DNA from: Virgibacillus siamensis
GTDB taxonomy: Bacteria; Bacillota; Bacilli; Bacillales; Amphibacillaceae
DNA length: 64,000 nucleotides
Direction: 5' to 3'
NCBI RefSeq assembly: GCF_900162695.1
Contig: NZ_FUIH01000007.1
Location: forward strand, 2,480,001-2,544,000
Part shown: piece by piece, positions 8,720 to 16,824 of the stretch
Layout: each line of letters begins with the position of its first letter
Position numbering within the stretch: the first letter of the stretch is position 1
Position numbers and translations under genes: made by a program
Notes under the pieces: generated by a model
What the model was told of the DNA's origin: nothing
Databases searched by the model: none
What the model saw: the letters and a program-made list of their open reading frames with translations, nothing else

Positions 8720-10010
8720 TTTCAAGAACTCCCTTCAATTCCCGCATGGCACGATAAATCGAACTTTCATCTCCAAACGCTCCTGCTTTTGTTACAACTG
8801 CATAATTCACATCCGTACCTATTAGCGTACCTAATGGAATCCCCGCTTCAACTTGTTTAATTAAATGGAACCCAATTCCGCCTAAATGGTGGGAAACATC
8901 TTTTGCCGTATCCCCACCTGTCAGTACCAAACCAGTCAAATCTTTATTTTTTTCGGCTATCGTTGCCACGATTTCACCAATAGAGCCAGAAATTCGCTCC
9001 CCTATTTGATAACCTGTTAAATTCAAATCTTTCCCGGCTTCCATAACGCTTTTCCTAACTTCTGGATTGGAGGGAACATATAAAATAATATCATTCCCAT
9101 TTTGTAATCCCTCAAGCATTCGCGCAATAATATCTCGCCTATGTGTTTCCCAATCATTTACGAATATTTGCAAAGGATCCAGTTCAACGGCTGTTACATC
9201 GGGTTGTCTAATTGCATAACTTACCTGATTCTGGGTTACCTGTGACAAACTTCCACAAACTGTCATAACACGATTGGATATTGGAAAGGAACGTTTATCT
9301 ATCTTTTGACTGATTCCCAGAACATATGGAAGCACTTCTGCCAAACCGGCAGATCCAGCCCAAATAATCCGCTCAGAGGCAGTAACCATTTTTTGTACTG
9401 CCTGTTGTAAATCTCTCTGACTTTCCGCATCACAAACAATATAGTTTATCTTATTTCTTTTAAATTCATTTATAGTTTCCCGAAAACTCTCTTCATCTTC
9501 AATATCCGCCTTTTTCAACAAGCCGACCGGTTGCCCGATTTCTTGTTCTAATAACTTGGGAATGGATGATTCCATAACAGGGTGCTTCGGATCTTTTGAT
9601 ATTTCCGTCTCTGCTATTTTTACTCCATTAACATAATGTATACCGTCTTTTGTAGTTCGGCCAAGCTGTGGAAAAGCCGGAGCTATAAAAACAAACTCCG
9701 GGGTAAATACATTATATAGAGCTTTCAATTCAATACCGATATGCCCGCGTAAAGTTGAATCCATTTTTTTATATATAGATTGATAGCCTGATTGTTTTAG
9801 AAAACTACCGGCCTTCGTGGTCAAGGAGACCGCTTCTTCTCCAGAAAGCGCACGTGAATTTGTATCAATTACTAAACCACTATCAAGGTTATCCTGGTTC
9901 CTTGGAATATCGAAAAGAACGGAAGTATTAATCCCCTTTTCAATAAGCTGAACACCACTATCATTTGCTCCAGTCAAATCATCGGCAATAATTCCTATAA
10001 GTTTTTTCAT
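8712..10010 (-). CDS. otnK: Four-carbon acid sugar kinase (OtnK/DtnK, former DUF1537)
   Basis: A 432-residue kinase of the OtnK/DtnK/YgbK family. The N-terminal IIADDLTGANDSG is the diagnostic substrate-binding motif, and the C-terminal domain has LVLTGGDTAKDV and the nucleotide-binding KAGAFGDESS. The family phosphorylates D-threonate, D-erythronate or 3-oxo-tetronate at C4; next to a PdxA2 gene D-threonate/D-erythronate is most likely. ATG at 10010 follows GAGGAA. It lies 45 nt after the permease gene and overlaps pdxA2, forming a three-gene catabolic operon controlled by the PrpR-like regulator upstream. Confidence 0.92.
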   Translation of the reverse strand: MKKLIGIIADDLTGANDSGVQLIEKGINTSVLFDIPRNQDNLDSGLVIDTNSRALSGEEAVSLTTKAGSFLKQSGYQSIYKKMDSTLRGHIGIELKALYNVFTPEFVFIAPAFPQLGRTTKDGIHYVNGVKIAETEISKDPKHPVMESSIPKLLEQEIGQPVGLLKKADIEDEESFRETINEFKRNKINYIVCDAESQRDLQQAVQKMVTASERIIWAGSAGLAEVLPYVLGISQKIDKRSFPISNRVMTVCGSLSQVTQNQVSYAIRQPDVTAVELDPLQIFVNDWETHRRDIIARMLEGLQNGNDIILYVPSNPEVRKSVMEAGKDLNLTGYQIGERISGSIGEIVATIAEKNKDLTGLVLTGGDTAKDVSHHLGGIGFHLIKQVEAGIPLGTLIGTDVNYAVVTKAGAFGDESSIYRAMRELKGVLENE

Positions 10011-10055
10011 ATTGATTCCTCATTTGTTAATAGATTTAAACTTAATGAACAAAGG

Positions 10056-11039
10056 TTACTCCATAATATAGTCATCCGGTACTGTTAAACCTTTTTTCTC
10101 AAGACGTTTCACAAGAAATCCTATATATATCGGAAGTAAAACTGCTGTTGTAACAGTAGATGCGGCAACTTGCACTGTAGCCAGATCGACATGTGATGCA
10201 AAGCTGGCACTGGCAGCTGCAATCGCAGCAGGTGTTGCTACTGCGTTACCTGCCGTTGAACCTTCAGACGCTCCAGCAATCGGATTCCATTTAAATGCTT
10301 TAAATATAAAATAACCCGCTGTACCAGTCAGGAATACTGTTGCCAAGCCAAGGATTACACCCGATAATCCACCTTCAATAATTGCGCCAAAATCAATCCC
10401 CATACCTAATGCGAAGGCAAAGAACGGAATTAACATTGCACTTCCTTTATCAAAGAACTCTCTCATTTCTTCATCTAAATTACCTAACACCATTCCAACT
10501 ATAATTGGTAATAAAACTGCTATAAATGATACAAATGAAAAGAATCCGTTAACAAATCCCATAGCACCGAATATAGACAACGCTACCATCGTAAAGAAAG
10601 GGCCATCATTCAATGCAAGCAAGGAATATGCTGCACGATCCGTTTTGTCTCCATACTGACCAACGAGTGCCACATACAATCCACCATTACTATTGGTCAT
10701 AGCGGCAATAATTGCAATAGGCGCTAAACCTAGCCAAAGCCCATTATCTCCAGCAAACATGTATGCTATTAAACCGACAGCTGCACCTACGAGCCACTTC
10801 GTTGTTAACAATGTTGCACCTTTACCAAGGCTTACACCGACATTTTTTAAATTAATTTGTGCTCCTGTACATAATAGAAATAGTGCGATAAGTGTGCTTG
10901 CCCCATCAACGAACAATGCCTGCGTGAAGTTACCTATTCTTAGTAAATCGGGTGCAAAAGTGTTTAGTATTGCAGCAAGCAACAATGGAACAACCATCAT
11001 ACCACCAGGAACTTTTTCAATTGACGCTTTAATTCTCAT
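10056..11039 (-). CDS. KdgT-family sugar acid permease
   Basis: A 327-residue membrane protein with about ten hydrophobic segments, matching the 2-keto-3-deoxygluconate permease (KdgT) family: VPGGMMVVPLLLAAILNTFAPDLL at the start, TGAQINLKNVG and AGASEGSTAGNAVATPAA are hallmarks. In this operon the cargo is probably a four-carbon sugar acid (threonate/erythronate) and not KDG, because the following genes encode the matching kinase and dehydrogenase. The ATG at 11039 follows GAGGGGGATATAC. It is the first gene of the operon; the 200-nt leader holds a 10-bp inverted repeat that may be the regulator binding site. Confidence 0.88.
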   Translation of the reverse strand: MRIKASIEKVPGGMMVVPLLLAAILNTFAPDLLRIGNFTQALFVDGASTLIALFLLCTGAQINLKNVGVSLGKGATLLTTKWLVGAAVGLIAYMFAGDNGLWLGLAPIAIIAAMTNSNGGLYVALVGQYGDKTDRAAYSLLALNDGPFFTMVALSIFGAMGFVNGFFSFVSFIAVLLPIIVGMVLGNLDEEMREFFDKGSAMLIPFFAFALGMGIDFGAIIEGGLSGVILGLATVFLTGTAGYFIFKAFKWNPIAGASEGSTAGNAVATPAAIAAASASFASHVDLATVQVAASTVTTAVLLPIYIGFLVKRLEKKGLTVPDDYIME

Positions 11040-11132
11040 GTATATCCCCCTCGTATTTTATATCGTTCAATATTTAAACACACTTTAAAATTTTAAAGCG
11101 GTTTCATATATTATGTTAAAATATATTGATAT

Positions 11133-11197
11133 AAAATGCAACACTTATTGTTTAATTTGGATTTATTTATACAAAAATCATTTTATAGTTGCATTTT
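11133..11197. promoter_or_regulatory. Spaced inverted repeat upstream of the sugar-acid operon, candidate regulator site
   Basis: AAAATGCAAC (11133-11142) and GTTGCATTTT (11188-11197) are perfect inverted copies separated by 45 bp, about four helical turns. They sit between the permease gene and the end of the PrpR-like regulator gene. The minus-strand TTGCAT in the promoter-proximal copy could double as a -35 box. No -24/-12 sigma-54 motif is present in this gap. The operator role is inferred. Confidence 0.45.
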
Positions 11198-11202
11198 TAA
11201 AC

Positions 11203-11228
11203 AAAAAAAGAATCCCTAACCAGGATTC
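11203..11228 (-). terminator. Rho-independent terminator of the PrpR-like regulator gene
   Basis: On the minus strand GAATCC-TGGTTAG-GGATTC is followed by seven T residues (11203-11209 on plus as A). It lies 12 nt after the regulator stop codon and separates it from the permease operon. Confidence 0.8.
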
Positions 11229-11239
11229 CCATGTCACAT

Positions 11240-12985
11240 TTACTCTTTCAATTTTCGCCATAATGTAGATCGATTGATATCCAGTCGCTTAGCTGCATTA
11301 GATTGATTATTACCTTCCTCGTGCAATACCTGTTTAATTATCTTTTGTTCTATTTCTTTTAAAGTCCCATCTAGTGGCAAACGTTTATCGTCAATATCGG
11401 ACATTTGCTCATATTTATCAAGAAGTTCTTTCACATGGGAAAGTTCAATGTAATTCAACGGGTTCATAATACTTAGTTCCCTAATCACATTTCTCAATTG
11501 GGAAAGGTTACCCGGCCATTCAAATTGCTTCAAATATTCCACGGCATCCTGCTTCATTCCAACAGTTTCATTACCATCTTCTTCATGAAACTGTGCCAAA
11601 AAATAATCAACAAAATCTCTGATATCTTCCTTCCTCTTCCGTAATGGAGGAAGGTGTAAAACGTATTTCGATATTTCGTTATAAAGATCCTTATTAAAAG
11701 AACGTTCATAAACAAGTTTTTCAAGCGATGCTTCAGCTAGTACAATAACTTTCACAGTATTCGGTAGATTATGCAGCAAACTGTAAAGGTTTTTTTGTAT
11801 TTCATGCGGAACAGATTCAATATCTTTTATCAAAACCGTACCGAATTTAATAGTGGAAATTTTGGATTGCACCTCTTGTTTAAAAGGCTCTTCTGTTAAA
11901 TAACCTCCCTCTATGACAATAATAGGGGAATCCTGTCCAAAACGTTTAAAATGCATTGCCTTTGCAACGCTATATTTCCCTATCCCGGATTCCCCTATAA
12001 TACATACGGCACCATCTGAATTAGCATACTGTTGAATATTTTCCCTTAAGCTTTGAGACTGGTCACTTTCCCCTATAATAGGAATGTATACTGAATCTCC
12101 AATAATCCGAACTGCCTTGGTCTCTGTTTTTTCGAATGAGCTGTGAATGTTTATTCCTATAATGGCTTCTGACTTATTTACTAAAAAAGCTTGGATCTCG
12201 TAAATGCAATTTTCGCCTTCTATTTCCGCCCACTGGGTTGCTTCGTTTGCCAGAACCTGTTTCATAATGTTGTAAATGGTACCCGACGTTAAAATTTCAT
12301 TGCTCCCTTTATATTGTCCAAATAATAAATTCTTCTCCATTATTTCACCATCACTGCGAAGTAAAACAGTCGGGAATGGCATCAAATTAAACGTCTCTTG
12401 AAAATAATAAAATTGATTATTTACGCGTCGGAAGAAATAATATACTCTTTTGCCTTCTTCCAGAGCAGCCGAGATTGCTTCTTTTCCTGAAGTGATTAAC
12501 ACACCACGCAACCCTACCTGTTCAGCAACCTGGACAGTGATTACGTCCCCAATTACTACAGTGTATCCCTGTTGTTTTAGCTTCTCCAAGTGTCCCCTCA
12601 CTTCATTCCTTGATTGGATTGTAATCATCTTCACATCAAATTCCAATATACTGCAGATTGTAGCTGCGCCTTGAGAAATATTCGCATAACCAACTAATGC
12701 TACCCCAACCTTAATTCCACGAATAAGGGTGAATACGCGTAACATATCATATCCCGTTATTTCGATATACACAACCGGAATCGATACCACATCTTGAATC
12801 ATCGAAGCGGTACCTCCACGACTGACAATTAAATCATACCCTTGCTTTTCCGCCAATTTTGCAACCCTAACCCCTTCTTCCAGATTGGCTACGGTTACAT
12901 CCAATTCAATCTCATCAGGTACCTTCATCTTTTTAGCCGTCTCTGCCAATCCTTGATAAGGTGCAATCAATAGTGTTTTTATCAT
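11240..12985 (-). CDS. PrpR-type regulator with degenerate AAA+ domain lacking the GAFTGA loop
   Basis: A 581-residue regulator. Residues 1-180 are a PrpR_N sensor domain (IAPYQGLAETAKKM.., SRGGTASMI), 200-300 PAS-like, 320-530 AAA+-like with Walker A GESGIGKYS, and 545-581 a Fis-type helix-turn-helix (NQSNAAKRLDINRSTLWRKL). The region where sigma-54 activators carry ELFG..GAFTGA is shortened and has no such motif, and the second acidic box is only VLIKDIES. It therefore probably does not activate sigma-54 polymerase but works on a sigma-A promoter, like TyrR. ATG at 12985 (with GAGGGAA upstream) is preferred to an upstream ATG at 13051 that has no ribosome binding site. It precedes the KdgT-otnK-pdxA2 operon, its likely target. 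Confidence 0.85.
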   Translation of the reverse strand: MIKTLLIAPYQGLAETAKKMKVPDEIELDVTVANLEEGVRVAKLAEKQGYDLIVSRGGTASMIQDVVSIPVVYIEITGYDMLRVFTLIRGIKVGVALVGYANISQGAATICSILEFDVKMITIQSRNEVRGHLEKLKQQGYTVVIGDVITVQVAEQVGLRGVLITSGKEAISAALEEGKRVYYFFRRVNNQFYYFQETFNLMPFPTVLLRSDGEIMEKNLLFGQYKGSNEILTSGTIYNIMKQVLANEATQWAEIEGENCIYEIQAFLVNKSEAIIGINIHSSFEKTETKAVRIIGDSVYIPIIGESDQSQSLRENIQQYANSDGAVCIIGESGIGKYSVAKAMHFKRFGQDSPIIVIEGGYLTEEPFKQEVQSKISTIKFGTVLIKDIESVPHEIQKNLYSLLHNLPNTVKVIVLAEASLEKLVYERSFNKDLYNEISKYVLHLPPLRKRKEDIRDFVDYFLAQFHEEDGNETVGMKQDAVEYLKQFEWPGNLSQLRNVIRELSIMNPLNYIELSHVKELLDKYEQMSDIDDKRLPLDGTLKEIEQKIIKQVLHEEGNNQSNAAKRLDINRSTLWRKLKE

Positions 12986-13437
12986 TCCTATTCCCTCACT
13001 TGTTGCATATTTCAACATATTCATTATCACATATAGAAAGGAGCGTGTCATGTATTAGGGAGACGAAGGTATAAATATAATGTTTCCACTTTTCAATTGA
13101 TAACCTATTATTTTCTCCTTTTTCCAAGAATGTTTTTTACGCCAACGCATTAAAATTTAATTCAACCCCACCCAATCCAAAAATTACTATGATTAATTAT
13201 TCGCAATCTTACTTCTTTTACGTTTTTTACAACCGCCTGCATGTACTGTTATGTTGGTGTATCAGCCCGGTTTCCACCCCCTTCCCGCTTTCTGTCTTCA
13301 CTTGATTGTATCCGGGTTGAATGATAGCCTATATAACCGTGTCTGTTCGTGATTTATTTGTTTTTGCTTTTGTACCTTTCAAATGAACGGAGCAGGATTA
13401 CACTAAAACAAACCATATCCCTATAAGGAGGAATTTG
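12986..13437. other. Intergenic region between divergent regulator and proline symporter genes
   Basis: This AT-rich gap must hold promoters for both divergent genes, but I see no convincing -35/-10 pair, sigma-B box or hairpin. The only clear signal is AAGGAGGA at 13425-13432, the ribosome binding site of the symporter gene. Confidence 0.5.
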
Positions 13438-14910
13438 GTGGAAATCGGAATATTTATTTCTTTGGGCATTTATATGCTCGGAATGCTATTAATTGGTTAT
13501 TGGTCTTATCGAAGAACAAAGAACCTTTCAGATTATATGTTAGGTGGACGTGATTTGGGTCCGGCAGTCACTGCGCTGTCTGCAGGGGCATCCGACATGA
13601 GTGGCTGGATGGTTATGGGACTGCCTGGGGCGATGTATGTAACGGGACTCGCAAGTGCTTGGCTTGCAATAGGTCTTACCATTGGGGCATATGTAAACTA
13701 TTTAATATTGGCGCCCAGATTAAGGACATACACGGAAATCGCAAAAGACTCCATCACGATTCCCGACTATTTGGAAAATCGTTTTTTTGACACATCTAAT
13801 ATATTACGCCTGATTTCAGGTATCTTTATATTAATCTTTTTCATTTTATATGCATCGGCCGGCATGGTTGCAGGCGGTAAATTATTTGAAAGTGCATTTG
13901 GAATGGGATATCACGTCGGGCTGTTTCTAACAGTAGGTGTTGTCGTCGTCTATACGCTGTTTGGCGGTTTCCTTGCTGTAAGCATGACTGACTTTGTGCA
14001 AGGTATTATCATGTTTACGGCACTCGTATTGGTCCCTATCGTGGCGATTACGGATGTTGGGGGAACCCAGACATTACTTGATGATTTACAGCGGATAGAT
14101 CCGTCACTATTGGACTTTTTTAAAGGGGCTTCATTTGTGACAATCATATCCTTCTTGGCATGGGGGCTTGGTTATTTTGGACAGCCTCACATCATTGTAC
14201 GGTTTATGGCAATAAAATCAATGAAAGATTTAAGGGCAGCGCGTCGAATTGGAATTGGCTGGATGGCCATCTCTATCGTCGGTGCAATGCTGGTTGGCCT
14301 TGTGGGTGTTGCCTATTTCAATGGATTCGGGGTCATTAACGATCCGGAAACGGTGTTAATTCATTTTGCCGAAGTCTTATTTAACCCGTATATCACAGGT
14401 TTCATTTTAGCGGCAATTCTGGCGGCAATCATGAGTACAGTGTCTTCACAGCTGCTTGTGACATCAAGCGCCGTTACAGAAGACTTTTATCGAACTTTCA
14501 TTAGACAGAATGCATCTGACAAAGAACTTGTCTTCGTCGGAAGGTTGGCAGTCCTGATTGTTGCGATTATTGCCCTGGTCCTTGCCTATTCACCAAATGA
14601 TACGATTTTAGGTCTTGTAGGAAACGCATGGGCAGGATTTGGTGCCGCATTTGGCCCGGCAATACTACTCAGCCTGTACTGGAAACGCATGACGATATCC
14701 GGAGCAATTGCGGGTATGGTTGTCGGTGGACTGACAATTGTTGTTTGGCTGCTTGTTCCAAGCCTGGCTAACTCTGAACTATATGAATTAATTCCAGGGT
14801 TCTTCCTGAGTTTGATTGCTGTTGTTGTCGTTAGTTTAATGACGAAGAATCCGGAAAAACAGGTGCAAGATCAGTTTGAGGAAATGGAAGAGAAAATGAA
14901 GGAGTACTAA
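13438..14910 (+). CDS. putP: Sodium/proline symporter (PutP/OpuE type)
   Basis: A 490-residue sodium:solute symporter with about 13 membrane segments. SDYMLGGRDLGPAVTALSAGASDMSGWMVMGLPG and the AGFGAAFGPAILLSLYWKRM stretch are typical of PutP and its osmoprotective paralogue OpuE. GTG at 13438 was chosen because AGGAGG lies six bases before it; a TTG one codon earlier would leave only three bases. It stands alone, with no proline dehydrogenase genes nearby, so an osmoprotective (OpuE-like) role is as likely as catabolic uptake. It ends at a GC-rich terminator. Confidence 0.92.
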   Translation: MEIGIFISLGIYMLGMLLIGYWSYRRTKNLSDYMLGGRDLGPAVTALSAGASDMSGWMVMGLPGAMYVTGLASAWLAIGLTIGAYVNYLILAPRLRTYTEIAKDSITIPDYLENRFFDTSNILRLISGIFILIFFILYASAGMVAGGKLFESAFGMGYHVGLFLTVGVVVVYTLFGGFLAVSMTDFVQGIIMFTALVLVPIVAITDVGGTQTLLDDLQRIDPSLLDFFKGASFVTIISFLAWGLGYFGQPHIIVRFMAIKSMKDLRAARRIGIGWMAISIVGAMLVGLVGVAYFNGFGVINDPETVLIHFAEVLFNPYITGFILAAILAAIMSTVSSQLLVTSSAVTEDFYRTFIRQNASDKELVFVGRLAVLIVAIIALVLAYSPNDTILGLVGNAWAGFGAAFGPAILLSLYWKRMTISGAIAGMVVGGLTIVVWLLVPSLANSELYELIPGFFLSLIAVVVVSLMTKNPEKQVQDQFEEMEEKMKEY

Positions 14911-15000
14911 GGATCACAGCCTGCGTCAGCATGCGGGTTTATTTCCCGGGAAATTTGTCATATAAGGAAAGAAAAGATCGAATAAAATGGAAATGTATCA

Positions 15001-15040
15001 AAACCCCGCCAATGCTCCTCAGACAGGCGGGGGTTTGTTT
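15001..15040 (+). terminator. Rho-independent terminator after putP
   Basis: AAACCCCGCC (15001-15010) pairs with GGCGGGGGTTT (15026-15036), followed by GTTTAAT. It ends the putP transcript. Confidence 0.85.
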
Positions 15041-15110
15041 AATCTAACAGGAGTGTGCAGGAGTGATTCCTAATCAAGTGCGCCACGATCACAATTCCTT
15101 AATGAATCAA

Positions 15111-15141
15111 CCAGCAGGAACACATTACCGTCTCCTGCTGG
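15111..15141 (-). terminator. Hairpin downstream of the sigma factor gene, probable terminator
   Basis: CCAGCAGGA (15111-15119) and TCCTGCTGG (15133-15141) form a 9-bp stem 30 nt after the stop codon of the minus-strand sigma-like gene. The following tract on the minus strand (TTGATTCATT) is only moderately T-rich. Confidence 0.55.
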
Positions 15142-15171
15142 CCCTTCAAACCAATATATTACACGTCCCTC

Positions 15172-15723
15172 TCACAATCCAATCTTCTTCCTAAACTCCG
15201 CATCACGCAGCTTCTTCCTCATCTCCCTCCCCCAGCCTTTCACAGCATCCTCAGTTGTATTTTCCATCGCGGCTATTTCCTTATACGACATACCCTCAAT
15301 AATATAAAAACAAATCCATTTCCACTGTTTTACCGTCAAGTTTGCTTTTAATGCCTTCCAAAATTCAGGATCAATCAATGGTTGTACCTGATTAGCGGCA
15401 AGACGTTTTAAAACACCACCACCATTGTGATGATTGCCATCCGTATGCTGTATCAACTGGTATTCTTTCACCTTTTTAATCAAATTGTAATAAGCCTTGT
15501 CCTTCCGCATTCGATCAATCAGACGATTTCGAATGGAGTAGTTGAAGTATGTAGTCATTGGACCTTTATCCGGCTGGTATTTTTCATAGGCGTTCCACAT
15601 GGCAATCAGGCCTTCCTGAAAAAACTCATTCTGCGGGTCATTGATGTTCAAATTGTGAATCTGATGGTAAATCCGTCTTTTGTTTTGTTCAAAAATCTCT
15701 TCAAAGGCCAATTTACTTTCCAT
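15172..15723 (-). CDS. Sigma-70 family RNA polymerase sigma factor (small, ECF/SigH-like)
   Basis: A 183-residue protein. Residues about 25-75 match sigma region 2 (EFFQEGLIAMWNAYEKYQPDKG, TYFNYSIRNRLIDRMRK), which binds core polymerase and the -10 element. Residues 125-175 form a region-4-like helix-turn-helix (LTVKQWKWICFYIIEGMSYKEIAAMENTTEDAVKGWGREMRKKL). No anti-sigma gene is adjacent. ATG at 15723 follows AAAGGGGAG. The family in Bacillaceae includes competence and stress factors, but the target promoters cannot be inferred here. Confidence 0.75.
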   Translation of the reverse strand: MESKLAFEEIFEQNKRRIYHQIHNLNINDPQNEFFQEGLIAMWNAYEKYQPDKGPMTTYFNYSIRNRLIDRMRKDKAYYNLIKKVKEYQLIQHTDGNHHNGGGVLKRLAANQVQPLIDPEFWKALKANLTVKQWKWICFYIIEGMSYKEIAAMENTTEDAVKGWGREMRKKLRDAEFRKKIGL

Positions 15724-16159
15724 TCACTGCTCCCCTTTATGGTTTAGTAGAAAAATATCCCCTTCATAAATATAATCGCAGCAACCTTTGATTGGGTGCC
15801 ATAAAATAAAACGATTCCCGAAATCGGGATTTTTCATATTCTAACACCAGTTGGAATAACAAAACCTGCACTATCACGTACAGGTCTAAAACACGCAATC
15901 CATGTGACCATAGATTCACAACAGATTATGCCAGTACAAGTTTCGCATTGTCAGTAATTACGGTTCAATTGCTGATCACGAACAAATTGAATTATTTATT
16001 TTGCTGTTCGACCCCCACATTTTATAGTCTTTATTACCCAAAACAAATATACCATATTTTTCAAAATTTTGGCATCCTTTTATCGTTTTATCCAAAAGAA
16101 TCGTTCGCCTTAATCCAACATATTTCGACAGAACCTCGGAAGAATGGGACGGTTCTTAA
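15724..16159. other. Intergenic region upstream of the BirA-controlled operon
   Basis: No convincing gene. A short hairpin TCCCGA-AA-TCGGGA with trailing T residues lies around 15815-15835. AGAACC..GGTTCT around 16129-16156, including GGGACGGTTCT, is a fragment of the short palindromic repeat family described elsewhere. Small open frames here lack ribosome binding sites. Confidence 0.45.
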
Positions 16160-16190
16160 TTGTAAACATATTATAAAATATGGTTGACAA
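16160..16190. promoter_or_regulatory. BirA operator overlapping the -35 box of bioY
   Basis: TTGTAAAC (16160-16167), 15 bp, then GTTGACAA (16183-16190) is the Gram-positive BirA operator arrangement (TTGTTAAC-N15-GTTAACAA) with one mismatch per arm. The right arm contains TTGACA, a consensus -35; TATCAT 18 bp downstream may be the -10. Biotin-loaded BirA bound here would block the promoter, so the operon is expected to be induced on biotin shortage. Confidence 0.85.
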
Positions 16191-16248
16191 TATTCACTTG
16201 TTCCATTTATCATTTCTAGTAATCATACATAGAATTGAGGTTGCGGGA

Positions 16249-16824
16249 ATGAAATTGCAAAATATGATGTACATTTCTTTATTTGCGGCAATGATTGGTG
16301 TTTTGGGGTTTTTTCCACCCATCACACTGCCACTGATACCGGTACCAATCACGTTGCAAACGTTAGGGGTAATGTTGGCGGGCGGAGTACTTGGTGCACG
16401 CCGCGGCGGGTTAAGTTTATTGCTGTTTATTTTACTTATCGTTATTGGCCTGCCACTTCTTTCAGGCGGGAGAGGCGGAATCGGTCCATTAATCGGTCCC
16501 AGTGGCGGTTACATCCTTAGCTGGCCGCTTGCTGCCTGGACAATTGGATACCTTATGGAAAAGAACTGGCATTCATTAAATCTTGGTAAAGTGGTCTTAT
16601 TTAACATGATCGGCGGAATTTTCATCGTCTATTTCTTTGGTGTAACCTATTTGTCGTTTGTCGGTAATCTTTCATGGGGTGCTGCTGCCATTTCCTCCTT
16701 GATATTTTTACCCGGGGATCTGACAAAAGCCGTTGTTTCCGGCTTTATTGCAATAAAAATAAGTAAAACGTATCCATTAATAAGTAAGATTCACAATGAA
16801 AAACAACTGAAAAGAGTGGGATAA
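16249..16824 (+). CDS. bioY: Biotin transporter BioY (ECF substrate-binding component)
   Basis: A 191-residue membrane protein with six hydrophobic segments. PPITLPLIPVPITLQTLGVMLAGGVLG and GPSGGYILSWPLAAW are the BioY signatures. It binds biotin as S-component of an energy-coupling factor transporter; the ECF module is not encoded here. ATG at 16249 with GAGG upstream is preferred over an ATG at 16180, which lies inside the BirA operator and promoter. It is the first gene of an operon matching B. subtilis bioYB(yhfU)-yhfT-yhfS, with the next start immediately after its stop codon. Confidence 0.93.
   Translation: MKLQNMMYISLFAAMIGVLGFFPPITLPLIPVPITLQTLGVMLAGGVLGARRGGLSLLLFILLIVIGLPLLSGGRGGIGPLIGPSGGYILSWPLAAWTIGYLMEKNWHSLNLGKVVLFNMIGGIFIVYFFGVTYLSFVGNLSWGAAAISSLIFLPGDLTKAVVSGFIAIKISKTYPLISKIHNEKQLKRVG

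Noticed and set aside
11041..11200. Sigma-54 promoter for the sugar-acid operon
   Set aside because: TTGCAT on the minus strand fits a -12 element, but the position of the -24 GG holds AC. The regulator also lacks the GAFTGA loop.
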